Below, piece after piece: positions 1 to 5,576 of a stretch of 7,926 bases of DNA (position 1 is its first letter; the number at the start of each line of letters is the position of its first letter). Made by a program: the position numbers and the translations under genes. This stretch comes from Anaerolineales bacterium UBA2232 (GTDB lineage: Bacteria > Chloroflexota > Anaerolineae > UBA2200). The notes under the pieces are model-generated. The model did not search any database and was not told the DNA's origin. It saw only the letters and a list, made by a program, of their open reading frames with translations. The DNA lies in assembly GCA_002348045.1 (NCBI GenBank), contig DDYO01000222.1, positions 1 through 7,926 of the forward strand, given 5' to 3'.

Positions 1-292
1 GGGCCGCCGCTGCGCAACAGCCACCCTCCGCCCCACAAGCAATGGGTTTTCCCCGCAACGCGCCCATAATCATGGCTGCCGCGCAGCCAACTCCCGCGTC
101 GACGGAAATGGCGCCAGTCGGGCAGTTGACCTGGCAGGCCCCGCACTCCATACACGCTTCAGGGTGGGCCAACACAGCCACGTCGGTGTCGGGCTCAAAA
201 ACACCGTGCGGACAGACCGCGCTGCAAAGGCCGCAGTTGATGCACAAGGCTTGATCGTAGCGCAGGCTGTTGGTAACGTACGAGTTCAACAT
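1..292 (-). CDS. hgcB: HgcB, ferredoxin of mercury methylation (3' end cut by window edge)
   Basis: Ferredoxin-like partner of HgcA; in studied methylators it is needed with HgcA to turn Hg(II) into methylmercury, presumably by reducing the corrinoid and/or handling mercury. The 97 visible codons contain two CxxCxxCxxxC [4Fe-4S] motifs (Cys17/20/23/27, with the HgcB-typical CPHGVF after the first, and Cys47/50/53/57), then the conserved lone Cys70 in VGCA, Cys86, and the paired C-terminal Cys92-Cys93. HgcB is usually about 95-100 residues, so only the last few codons and the stop should lie beyond the edge. The ATG at 292 follows the hgcA stop by 2 bp and has GGGGAG (300-305) 7 bases upstream, so it is translationally coupled to hgcA. 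Order and pattern leave little alternative; an ordinary 2[4Fe-4S] ferredoxin would lack the lone Cys and the terminal Cys pair. Confidence 0.95.
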   Translation of the reverse strand, partial: MLNSYVTNSLRYDQALCINCGLCSAVCPHGVFEPDTDVAVLAHPEACMECGACQVNCPTGAISVDAGVGCAAAMIMGALRGKPIACGAEGGCCAAAA

Positions 293-294
293 GG

Positions 295-1284
295 TCACAC
301 TCCCCGTAATCCGATTAGACGAACGAACACGGCCAGCAACAGGCCAGAGCCAAAGGCAGCCGCCATCGGGCGGATGTACTTGGCCATCTCACTTTCTACG
401 CCGCTGCGTGAGGTAAACGGCGTTGCCCCCGTAAAGTTCAGGGCCAAAAATGCGGATACCGCCGGCATCACCAGTAAGAACTGCAGGGCGCTGGCGACGC
501 CCAACCAAACTGCTGATCCCATTGACCGCACAGCCAGACCGGCAAAGGGTAGCGCTGCCAACAGCCCGAGAAAAGCCCCCTTGGTACTAAAGTCCACGCT
601 GGGCAGCCACGGCAACAGCAGGGGAAATCCAACGACCCCGGAAGCCACGGCGACCACCGTGGCCAGGGCCGGCACCGGTCCCAGGATCAGCGCGACGGCC
701 AAGGCCGTCACGCCAGTTGGCACAAAGACGTTGACCACCTCCACCGGCACCAGCACGGCGCGGTCACGCCAGTCAAAGCGAACCCGGCGCATCCCTGCCG
801 TTGCGCGGCCCAGCCGCAGGTACTCGCCGATATCCCTCGCCCGCACCGGTCCGTATTCCACCTTAAAGCCCGAGCGGCGTTCCACCTCGCGAGCCGATAT
901 CCCCGTTGCTCCCAGCTGGGGCAAGATGAGCCGGCGGTGACGCACCACCTGGTGGAGATTGGCCAGGGCCAGGCGCCCCACGAGCTCCTCGGTCCCGAAC
1001 GTACCCTTGCCGGCAGCGCACCATACGTTGACGCCTTTGGTATCCAACACCAGGATGTACGCGTCAAAGCCGGCAAGCGCCTCCCGCAAAGCATCGAAAC
1101 TGAGGGTATAGTTCGCTGTCACCAGCACTGGCGAGTCTTCGTTGGGATGGCCAACGGCATACAGCCCCGGTTCCACGCGGTGTTCGCCCCGGCGCCAACC
1201 CAGGCGCGCCAGAACGTGGTCCCAACGGTCCGCCCGGGTCAGTTCTGCAGTTGTGGGCCGCACAGTTTTATTGCTCAATTTCAC
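295..1284 (-). CDS. hgcA: HgcA, corrinoid membrane protein of mercury methylation
   Basis: Corrinoid-dependent methyltransferase that passes a methyl group to Hg(II). About 329 aa. The N-terminal cobalamin-binding domain carries the signature NVWCAAGKGTFGT at residues 86-98, with Cys89 the expected lower-face cobalt ligand on the cap helix; PVLVTANY and PQLGATG are further family blocks. The C-terminal half (about 186-326) shows five hydrophobic stretches (roughly 186-204, 205-226, 236-256, 258-283, 306-326), with the family-type NFTGATPFTSRSGVE between the last two. This membrane domain and the cap-helix motif separate it from the soluble CO dehydrogenase/acetyl-CoA synthase corrinoid subunits. 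The longest frame begins with GTG at 1284, but GAGG at 1287-1290 is only 2 bases from it and 8 bases from an in-frame TTG at 1278, so the true start may be TTG. It lies 69 bp after tusA and 2 bp before hgcB. Confidence 0.97.
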   Translation of the reverse strand: MKLSNKTVRPTTAELTRADRWDHVLARLGWRRGEHRVEPGLYAVGHPNEDSPVLVTANYTLSFDALREALAGFDAYILVLDTKGVNVWCAAGKGTFGTEELVGRLALANLHQVVRHRRLILPQLGATGISAREVERRSGFKVEYGPVRARDIGEYLRLGRATAGMRRVRFDWRDRAVLVPVEVVNVFVPTGVTALAVALILGPVPALATVVAVASGVVGFPLLLPWLPSVDFSTKGAFLGLLAALPFAGLAVRSMGSAVWLGVASALQFLLVMPAVSAFLALNFTGATPFTSRSGVESEMAKYIRPMAAAFGSGLLLAVFVRLIGLRGV

Positions 1285-1286
1285 AA

Positions 1287-1290
1287 CCTC
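1287..1290 (-). promoter_or_regulatory. hgcA ribosome binding site, start ambiguous
   Basis: The minus strand reads GATGAGGTTGTGAAATTG. The GAGG core is 2 bases from the GTG start (too close) and 8 bases from the TTG two codons later (normal spacing). No other in-frame start exists before the upstream TAA that is also the tusA stop. Both candidate starts are rare codons, which would make translation of HgcA weaker than that of its ATG-started neighbours. Confidence 0.5.
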
Positions 1291-1353
1291 ATCAAGCCCC
1301 GTTCCTGCACCAGCATCGTCACGGGACTCTAGTGTTTGTCCTGCGATTTGTCC

Positions 1354-1617
1354 TTAGCGGCGGACGCAGATCGTCCAGTCGTTGTCAGCGCCTTCAACGC
1401 TGAGCAGCTCGGCCTTCAATGCGGCGATTGCCATGGGAATCTCCTGCTTCGAGGCAGGGTGCGTGCCCATGATGCAGATCACTTCTCCAGGCTTGGCTTT
1501 CTTGAGGGCTTTGCGCACCTCCACCAACGGCACGGGACAGGTTTGCCCGCGGCAGTCCACATGAGTTTCGCCCAGCGGGCACGACGCACCGCGGAGGTCC
1601 ACACTCGTCTCGGCCAT
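1354..1617 (-). CDS. tusA: TusA-family sulfur carrier with duplicated Cys-Pro motif
   Basis: Small sulfurtransferase of the TusA/SirA family, 87 aa, which takes persulfide sulfur from a cysteine desulfurase and passes it on (in E. coli to tRNA thiolation and molybdenum cofactor synthesis). The active motif is C27-P-V-P30 in DCRGQTCPVPL, followed by the family-type VRKALKKAKPGE and a C-terminal strand. The N-terminus is odd: VDLRGASCP at residues 6-14 is echoed by VDCRGQTCP at 20-28, adding a second CP (Cys13) and Cys22. An ATG at 1617 is preferred over the TTG at 1620 because AGGAGG (1622-1627) is 4 bases from the ATG and only 1 from the TTG. It starts 10 bp after the iscU-DUF59 stop, so the pair is probably co-translated. 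The acceptor here is unknown; position next to hgcA suggests a role with the mercury-methylation proteins, but that is inference. Confidence 0.85.
   Translation of the reverse strand: MAETSVDLRGASCPLGETHVDCRGQTCPVPLVEVRKALKKAKPGEVICIMGTHPASKQEIPMAIAALKAELLSVEGADNDWTICVRR
1519..1602 (-). repeat. Tandem 42-bp partial duplication inside tusA
   Basis: The segments beginning at 1602 and at 1560 (minus strand) code for VDLRGASCP and VDCRGQTCP, 14 codons apart. Their first 14 bases match at 12 positions (GTGGACCTCCGCGG against GTGGACTGCCGCGG); after that similarity is kept mainly at protein level. An old internal duplication of the N-terminal strand and Cys-Pro motif is the likely explanation. Confidence 0.5.
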
Positions 1618-1621
1618 CAAT

Positions 1622-1627
1622 CCTCCT
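1622..1627 (-). promoter_or_regulatory. tusA ribosome binding site
   Basis: AGGAGG on the minus strand, immediately before the stop codon of the preceding gene is cleared and 4 bases from the ATG at 1617. It rules out the TTG one codon upstream as the start and indicates coupling of tusA to iscU-DUF59. Confidence 0.7.
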
Positions 1628-2263
1628 CTAGTCCGTAAACTCTACTACTACCTCGTTGACATCCCATAGGGTCCCAATCTTTTCCGCGATCTCTTCGCGA
1701 ATGTTGTTGGCGAACTGATGCTCACCGGGCAGATCCACGACGATGCGAACGCGGCCGTCGTTGATTTCCATACCCTTGATCAGCTTGGTCCGCACCAGGT
1801 CCAGGCCCACCATGGGGTTCATGACGTGCTTGAGACGCTTCTGAATCTCTTCCAGATCCGTGGGCACGCGCTCCTTGATGAGGCCGTGCTTCTCCTCATA
1901 GTTCTGGATGGCGGCGCGGAGGCTGTCCACGGCCAGGACCGAGCAGTGGGCCTTGATCGCTGGCAATCCCCCCAGGGCGTCAGCGGCCTCTTTCCAGGTG
2001 ATGGACTTGGCCTCATCCAGGGTCTTGCCCTTGGCCATGTCGGTGATGATAGAGCCGGTGGCGATATTGGACGCACAACCATACGACTCGAACTTGATGT
2101 CGTCGATGACCAGGGTGTCGGGGTTCACCTTCAAGTACAGGGCCACCATGTCCCCGCATGCTGGACTGCCCTCAACGGCCTTGGCATCGGGATCATCGAT
2201 ACGCCCAACGTTGTGCGGGTGCTGAAAGTGCTCCAGCACTTTTTGACTATAGGCGACAGGCAT
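1628..2263 (-). CDS. iscU: IscU/NifU-type Fe-S scaffold fused to MIP18/DUF59 domain
   Basis: Fe-S cluster assembly scaffold, 211 aa. Residues 1-125 are an IscU domain with all three cluster cysteines: Cys36 in ACGD (with Asp38), Cys63 in YGCASN and Cys107 in KAHCS. Residues about 143-211 form a MIP18/DUF59 domain (family of SufT and eukaryotic MIP18, which help deliver clusters), recognised by NPMVGLDLV, a central strand pair and the C-terminal VNEVVVEF. This copy has no cysteine: the usual CP after the central strand reads EHQF. IscU alone is about 125-130 aa, so the fusion accounts for the extra length; classical NifU instead ends in a CxxC Nfu domain. The ATG at 2263 has AAAGGAGG (core 2269-2274) 5 bases upstream; an earlier in-frame start at 2314 would add 17 residues unlike the family. 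It follows a 154-bp gap after ferritin and precedes tusA by 10 bp. Confidence 0.92.
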   Translation of the reverse strand: MPVAYSQKVLEHFQHPHNVGRIDDPDAKAVEGSPACGDMVALYLKVNPDTLVIDDIKFESYGCASNIATGSIITDMAKGKTLDEAKSITWKEAADALGGLPAIKAHCSVLAVDSLRAAIQNYEEKHGLIKERVPTDLEEIQKRLKHVMNPMVGLDLVRTKLIKGMEINDGRVRIVVDLPGEHQFANNIREEIAEKIGTLWDVNEVVVEFTD

Positions 2264-2274
2264 GAGATCCTCCT

Positions 2275-2288
2275 TTCGAATTCTCGAA
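2275..2288. repeat. Small inverted repeat beside the iscU ribosome binding site
   Basis: TTCGA and TCGAA arms (2275-2279 and 2284-2288) flank ATTC, directly next to the AGGAGG of iscU-DUF59 (2269-2274). It could be an operator for a small dimeric regulator or a short RNA stem that affects translation. It is short enough to arise by chance. Confidence 0.3.
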
Positions 2289-2302
2289 TCACAGAGAGCG
2301 CC

Positions 2303-2320
2303 AGGGCCGCCCACGGCCCT
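2303..2320. repeat. Hairpin in the ferritin-iscU gap (7-bp perfect stem)
   Basis: AGGGCCG and CGGCCCT (2303-2309 and 2314-2320) pair perfectly around a 4-base loop. In the minus-strand transcript it lies about 40 bases before the iscU-DUF59 start. No run of U follows, so it is not a classical terminator; mRNA processing or stabilisation is possible. Confidence 0.45.
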
Positions 2321-2359
2321 TGCGTCCGCTGTGTTTCGTTGAGATCTGGCAGCAGCTCT

Positions 2360-2402
2360 CCCCCATCCCGGCGACGGCCAAAAGCCGGGACCGGAATGGG
2401 GG
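2360..2402. repeat. Long GC-rich hairpin just after ferritin
   Basis: CCCCCAT (2360-2364 plus 2365-2366) pairs with ATGGGGG (2396-2402), and CCCGGC (2367-2372) with GCCGGG (2384-2389); a 6-base bulge lies on one side and an 11-base loop in the middle, 13 bp in all. It begins 15 bp past the ferritin stop. On the minus strand the stem is followed by GAGAGCTGCT rather than a T run, so it fits a stability or processing hairpin, or a factor-assisted pause, better than an intrinsic terminator. With the next hairpin it marks the only long gap in the gene string. Confidence 0.55.
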
Positions 2403-2417
2403 GAACGATGAGCCTGC

Positions 2418-2912
2418 CTAACCCTTGCGCTCTCCGAGCTCGTGGTCCAGCATCAGGTAACCGCTCTGGCGGTTCTCGATCATCTTGACCTGAGCAATGA
2501 TCTCGGCGTCGTTCTTCTCTTCCTCGACCTGCTCGGTCAGGAACCAGTGCAGCATGACCTGGCTCTGATAGTCCTTCTCGGCCAGAGCCAGCTCATACAG
2601 CTTGTAGATCATCTCGGTAACCTTGTGCTCGTGCTCCAGGACATTCTCAAACACGTCCAGAACGGACTTCCACTCCAAAGGCGGCTGAGGAATGGCCTGC
2701 AAGAGCACTTTGCCGCCGCGCTCCAGCACGTACTCGGCGAACTTGGCGGCGTGGGACTCTTCCTCGGCGCGCTGGACGCGCAGCCAGTTGGCGACGCCCG
2801 GCAACGACTCTGCCTCGCACCAGTTGGCCATGGCCAGGTAGAGGTAGCCAGAGTAGATCTCATTCTTGATCTGCTCGTTGATGGCGTCCTGCATCTTTTT
2901 CCCGATATCCAT
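2418..2912 (-). CDS. ftnA: Non-haem ferritin (FtnA type)
   Basis: Iron-storage ferritin, 164 aa, predicted to assemble into a 24-subunit cage that oxidises Fe(II) and stores it as a ferric mineral in the cytoplasm. All ferroxidase positions expected for the FtnA group are present by alignment to E. coli FtnA: Glu18, Glu51 and His54 (EEESHAAKF), Glu95 (EHEHKVT), and Gln128/Glu131 (EQVEEEK). The four-helix fold is complete and the length is normal. The ATG at 2912 is chosen because AGGAGG (2920-2925) is 7 bases away; the in-frame TTG at 2918 would have almost no spacing. It lies 41 bp after the lysine-less IscS paralogue and is followed by a hairpin-rich 154-bp gap. Sitting among Fe-S assembly genes, it may serve as their iron source or protect against free iron and oxygen; that role is inferred. 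Confidence 0.94.
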   Translation of the reverse strand: MDIGKKMQDAINEQIKNEIYSGYLYLAMANWCEAESLPGVANWLRVQRAEEESHAAKFAEYVLERGGKVLLQAIPQPPLEWKSVLDVFENVLEHEHKVTEMIYKLYELALAEKDYQSQVMLHWFLTEQVEEEKNDAEIIAQVKMIENRQSGYLMLDHELGERKG

Positions 2913-2919
2913 TGTCAAT

Positions 2920-2925
2920 CCTCCT
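2920..2925 (-). promoter_or_regulatory. Ferritin ribosome binding site
   Basis: AGGAGG on the minus strand, 7 bases before the ATG at 2912. The TTG at 2918, which would add two residues, sits only one base from it and is therefore rejected as the start. Confidence 0.7.
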
Positions 2926-2953
2926 AGTGATTCTAACTATCAATCTCCGCCGT

Positions 2954-4120
2954 TCAGATCGTCTTGCCCAGCGGGCTGATCTCTCGAAGTTGAGCGATGA
3001 CCTCAGTCAATGCGGCAACCACAGCATCCACATCGCTCATGTGGTTAAAGCGCCCAAAGCTCAAGCGCACCGAGCCGTGGGCCCGCTCGTGGTTTCCGCC
3101 GATGCCCAGGATCACGTGGCTGGCCTCAAGCGAGCGGCTGAAGCAGGCCGAGCCCGTGCTTACGGCAAACCCGCGCATGTCCAGGTGCAGCAGCACCGAT
3201 TCGCCTTCGACAAAACGAAACGACACGTTGGCATTCTGGGGGAGCCGGTGCTCTGGATGACCGTTGAGCCGCGACTCGGAAATCTGGAGCAGCTTCTCAA
3301 TCGCAGCATCCCGCATGGCCTGCAGTCGTGCGGTCTCCTCGGGAGTTGTCAGCTCGACGGCCTTGGCAAAGCCCACCGCGCCCGGGATGTTCTCCTCGCC
3401 GGGCCGAAGGTTGAATTCCTGGAAGCCGCCGTCCATCCATTTGACCAGGGGCGTTCCCTGCCGGATATAGAGCCCGCCGACCCCTCTGGGGCCATGGATC
3501 AGGTGAGCCGTGACGCTGACCAGGTCGACGCCCATCTTGCGCACGTCCAGCGGCACGCGCCCGAAGGTGTGGCTGGCATCGGTGTGAAAGAGCACGCCAT
3601 GTTCCCGGCAGATGGCCCCAATGGACTCTACATTCTGCAGCGTGCCGATCTCCTGATTGGCCGACTGGATGGAGACCAGGATCGTCTCAGGTGTGATGGC
3701 CTGGCGCAATTGCTCCAGGTCCACCCGACCTGTGTCATCACAGTCCACATAGGTGACCGCAAAGCCCTGCTTCTCCAATGAGCGGGCGCTGTACAGAACG
3801 GGAAAGTCCTCTATGCTGCTGGTAATGATGTGCTTGCCCTTCTTGTCGCCCAGGGCAGCGGCGACACCCTTCAGGGCCAGGTTGCTGGATTCGGTACTGC
3901 CGGAGGTAAAGATGAACTCGTCCGGCATGGCGCCCATCGCCGCGGCGATCTCGGCCCGGGCTGCATCCAGGGCATCCTTGGCCTCGATCCCCGGCGAGTA
4001 GCCGAACTGGGACGTGGCCACAGCATAGGTATCCAGATAGTAAGGCTTCATGGCCTCCCAGACCCTCTCGTCCAACCGGGTCGCCGCCGCATTGTCCAGA
4101 TACGTGAACTCAGCCTCCAT
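2954..4120 (-). CDS. IscS/NifS-family protein lacking the PLP lysine
   Basis: A 388-aa class-V aminotransferase-fold protein of the IscS/NifS group. It keeps LDNAAATR at the N-terminus, the phosphate-binding SGSTESSN loop (73-80), Asn155, Asp181, Arg352 and the catalytic-loop Cys326 in STGSACFS. Yet three residues that hold PLP in E. coli IscS are changed: His104 is Asp105 (IEDFPVL), Gln183 is His184 (TDASH), and the Schiff-base Lys206 is Leu207 (TAHLIHGPRG, normally SGHKxYGPKG). It is therefore probably not an ordinary desulfurase. A lysine-less IscS is known from Archaeoglobus fulgidus, where the loop cysteine ligates a cluster held by IscU; the same role is possible here. The ATG at 4120 is chosen because AAGGAG (4127-4132) is 6 bases away, while the ATG at 4126 touches it. 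It lies 56 bp after cysE-DUF59 and 41 bp before ferritin. Confidence 0.9.
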   Translation of the reverse strand: MEAEFTYLDNAAATRLDERVWEAMKPYYLDTYAVATSQFGYSPGIEAKDALDAARAEIAAAMGAMPDEFIFTSGSTESSNLALKGVAAALGDKKGKHIITSSIEDFPVLYSARSLEKQGFAVTYVDCDDTGRVDLEQLRQAITPETILVSIQSANQEIGTLQNVESIGAICREHGVLFHTDASHTFGRVPLDVRKMGVDLVSVTAHLIHGPRGVGGLYIRQGTPLVKWMDGGFQEFNLRPGEENIPGAVGFAKAVELTTPEETARLQAMRDAAIEKLLQISESRLNGHPEHRLPQNANVSFRFVEGESVLLHLDMRGFAVSTGSACFSRSLEASHVILGIGGNHERAHGSVRLSFGRFNHMSDVDAVVAALTEVIAQLREISPLGKTI

Positions 4121-4126
4121 TACCAT

Positions 4127-4132
4127 CTCCTT
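4127..4132 (-). promoter_or_regulatory. Ribosome binding site of the IscS-like gene
   Basis: AAGGAG on the minus strand, 6 bases before the ATG at 4120. A second ATG at 4126 begins immediately beside this site and is unlikely to be used. Confidence 0.6.
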
Positions 4133-4140
4133 CGACAGCG

Positions 4141-4164
4141 TTGACGCCGCCTTTCGGCGCTCAA
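4141..4164. repeat. Hairpin between cysE-DUF59 and the IscS-like gene
   Basis: TTGACGCCG (4141-4149) pairs with CGGCG-C-TCAA (4155-4164), nine base pairs with one bulged base and a 5-base loop. It fills much of the 56-bp gap and ends before the ribosome binding site. No T run follows on the minus strand. A role in mRNA processing or in setting the relative level of the two genes is possible. Confidence 0.45.
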
Positions 4165-4176
4165 TGATGGGAAACG

Positions 4177-5154
4177 TCAGGGCACCCGTACCGGCACCGG
4201 GACGGTGCACACCCTCTCGTTCAACAGCGTCACAACCACCTCGCGACCTGAGCTAGCCGCCCGGGCCGCCCTTTCGATCCGCTCTCGCAGCGACTCGGCA
4301 AACGGGCACTCGCCGATGGGCAGCCGCACCTGGACTTCCACCTGGCCGTTGGACGAGGTCACGCTCTTGACCAGGCCCAGGTCAACCACGTTGATGCCCA
4401 CTTCAGGGTCAATGACCTGCCGCAGCGCCTCGAGGATATGTTCATCGAGCTCGTCCTTGGCGAGAAGGACCTCGGGCAAGCGGATCCCGATGGGCTTGAG
4501 CTGCTCCACCGCCGCCTCCAGGGTCCGCAGGCGTTCCTCAAGATCGCTCTGGCGGTCCATGGCCGCGCTGATGGCGTTGCCGATGGGGTCGGGCAGGTCA
4601 GCATGGCGCAGGTCTGACGTGATCTGAGCCGGGTCGGGCTGGCCGGTCAGGCGGGCGGGCACTCCCACTACCGTGGAGCCGGCCGGGACCGATCGGATCA
4701 CCACCGAGCCAGCGCCCACCCGGGAGTTATCGCCAAGGGTGATGGGCCCCAACAGGATGGAGCCGGTGCCCACCACCACGTTGTTGCCCAGGGTGGGGTG
4801 TCGCTTGACCTTTTCGAGGGTCGTGCCGCCCAGGACCACACCCGCGTACAGGAGGCAGTCGTCGCCCACCTCGGCGGTCTCGCCGATGACCACGCCCATG
4901 CCGTGGTCAATCAGGACACGGCGGCCAATCTTGGCGCCGGGATGGATTTCCACGCCGGTCAGGAACCGGCTGATGTGCTGTGTCAAGCGGCCCAGGAAGT
5001 GAAACTGGCGCGTCCAAAGGCGGTGGGCAATGCGGTGCAGCCAGATGGCGTGCAGGCCCGGGTAGCAGCAGATGACCTCCAGCGTTGTGCGCGCTGCCGG
5101 GTCCTTGGGAAACACGGCCTGGATATCTTCACGCAAACGGTCGAGCAAACCCAT
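4177..5154 (-). CDS. cysE: Serine O-acetyltransferase CysE fused to MIP18/DUF59 domain
   Basis: Makes O-acetylserine from serine and acetyl-CoA, the first step of cysteine synthesis. 325 aa. Residues 1-172 are a complete CysE: the [19 protein letters not shown] helix, TGVEIHPGA, the catalytic DHG (Asp83-His84) with [27 protein letters not shown] (His119), then left-handed beta-helix repeats ending in VVGVPARL. A short coiled-coil-like helix (about 196-220) joins it to a MIP18/DUF59 domain (about 236-318) with [15 protein letters not shown] and Cys283 in GECPF, the cysteine position usual for DUF59. Short bacterial CysE is about 170-230 aa, so the tail is a real addition. The ATG at 5154 lies one base after the stop of the preceding U protein, with AGGAG (5163-5167) 8 bases away: translational coupling. 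The DUF59 tail could couple cysteine supply to cluster assembly, by inference. Confidence 0.92.
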   Translation of the reverse strand: MGLLDRLREDIQAVFPKDPAARTTLEVICCYPGLHAIWLHRIAHRLWTRQFHFLGRLTQHISRFLTGVEIHPGAKIGRRVLIDHGMGVVIGETAEVGDDCLLYAGVVLGGTTLEKVKRHPTLGNNVVVGTGSILLGPITLGDNSRVGAGSVVIRSVPAGSTVVGVPARLTGQPDPAQITSDLRHADLPDPIGNAISAAMDRQSDLEERLRTLEAAVEQLKPIGIRLPEVLLAKDELDEHILEALRQVIDPEVGINVVDLGLVKSVTSSNGQVEVQVRLPIGECPFAESLRERIERAARAASSGREVVVTLLNERVCTVPVPVRVP

Positions 5155-5155
5155 G

Positions 5156-5533
5156 CTACCCACTCCTGGATCGGTAATCATCAATCGCTGCGCGCAGGGC
5201 CTTGGGGGCAACCACGGAGCCACGCTTGTCCTCGGGCACCCCGCCCAGCGCCTCAATCACCTGTTGGTCGGTTATCGTTTCGGCGTCCTCGAGCCTCTTG
5301 CCCTGTGCCAGGACGGTTGTCATGCTGCTGCTGGCGATGGCCACCGGGCAGCCCAGGGTTTTGTGCCGTATTTCCTGGATGCGTCCGTTCCGCACCCGAA
5401 TCCAGATATACGCCTGGTCGTCGGGGCAGTGTTCGCCTCCGCCGGATTTGCCCTGTCCATCAGCGCCATCACAAGTCCCCACGTTCTGGGGTTTGGCAAA
5501 GTGCTCTCGGACCTTGGGTGTATAGACTGGCAT
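5156..5533 (-). CDS. Short IscU/SufU-like protein missing the third cluster cysteine
   Basis: A 125-aa U-type protein. The fold marks are clear: [17 protein letters not shown] at the N-terminus, then Cys36 (HCPDD), Cys62 ([11 protein letters not shown]) and the C-terminal ALRAAIDDY. Alignment with the other U protein of this window puts Gly105 ([14 protein letters not shown]) where HCS should be, so one of three cluster ligands is absent; Cys21 in the N-terminal region is additional. The CGD motif also reads CPD. The gene sits directly after sufS, where Gram-positive bacteria keep the zinc-dependent sulfur acceptor SufU, but it lacks the SufU insertion. It may be a sulfur acceptor or a partner of SufS rather than a full scaffold. 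ATG at 5533 has GAGGAG (5540-5545) 6 bases upstream; the open frame extends to 5743 only through sufS and is not used. One base separates its stop from cysE. Confidence 0.88.
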   Translation of the reverse strand: MPVYTPKVREHFAKPQNVGTCDGADGQGKSGGGEHCPDDQAYIWIRVRNGRIQEIRHKTLGCPVAIASSSMTTVLAQGKRLEDAETITDQQVIEALGGVPEDKRGSVVAPKALRAAIDDYRSRSG

Positions 5534-5549
5534 CGGTCGCTCCTCTGTT

Positions 5550-5566
5550 GGCCGGCCAAGCCGGCC
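5550..5566. repeat. Hairpin between sufS and the U-like gene
   Basis: GGCCGGC (5550-5556) and GCCGGCC (5560-5566) pair perfectly around a 3-base loop within the 43-bp gap, just ahead of the ribosome binding site at 5540-5545. No T run follows on the minus strand. It may stabilise or separate the messages of sufS and the downstream genes. Confidence 0.45.
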
Positions 5567-5576
5567 GTTCCTCGTC

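Noticed and set aside
164..940. Long plus-strand open frame opposite hgcA
   Set aside because: It is a by-product of high GC and the codon pattern of hgcA; its protein has no recognisable motifs and is low in complexity.
295..1284. HgcA as an acetyl-CoA synthase/CO dehydrogenase corrinoid subunit
   Set aside because: The NVWCAAGKGTFGT motif, the five-segment membrane tail and the adjacent hgcB are specific to HgcA.
1..1284. A fused HgcAB protein
   Set aside because: hgcA ends in TGA at 295-297 and hgcB starts with its own ATG and GGGGAG site.
1335..1353. Two TTTGTCC copies 12 bp apart between tusA and hgcA as an operator
   Set aside because: Seven-base direct repeats are short enough to be chance and no regulator is present to support them.
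2360..2402. Rho-independent terminator after ferritin
   Set aside because: The stem is strong but no T run follows on the minus strand, and none precedes it that would serve the plus strand.
3496..3520. Sequencing error as the cause of the missing PLP lysine
   Set aside because: Leu207 is CTG, two changes from a lysine codon, the frame stays open, and two other PLP-site residues are also changed.
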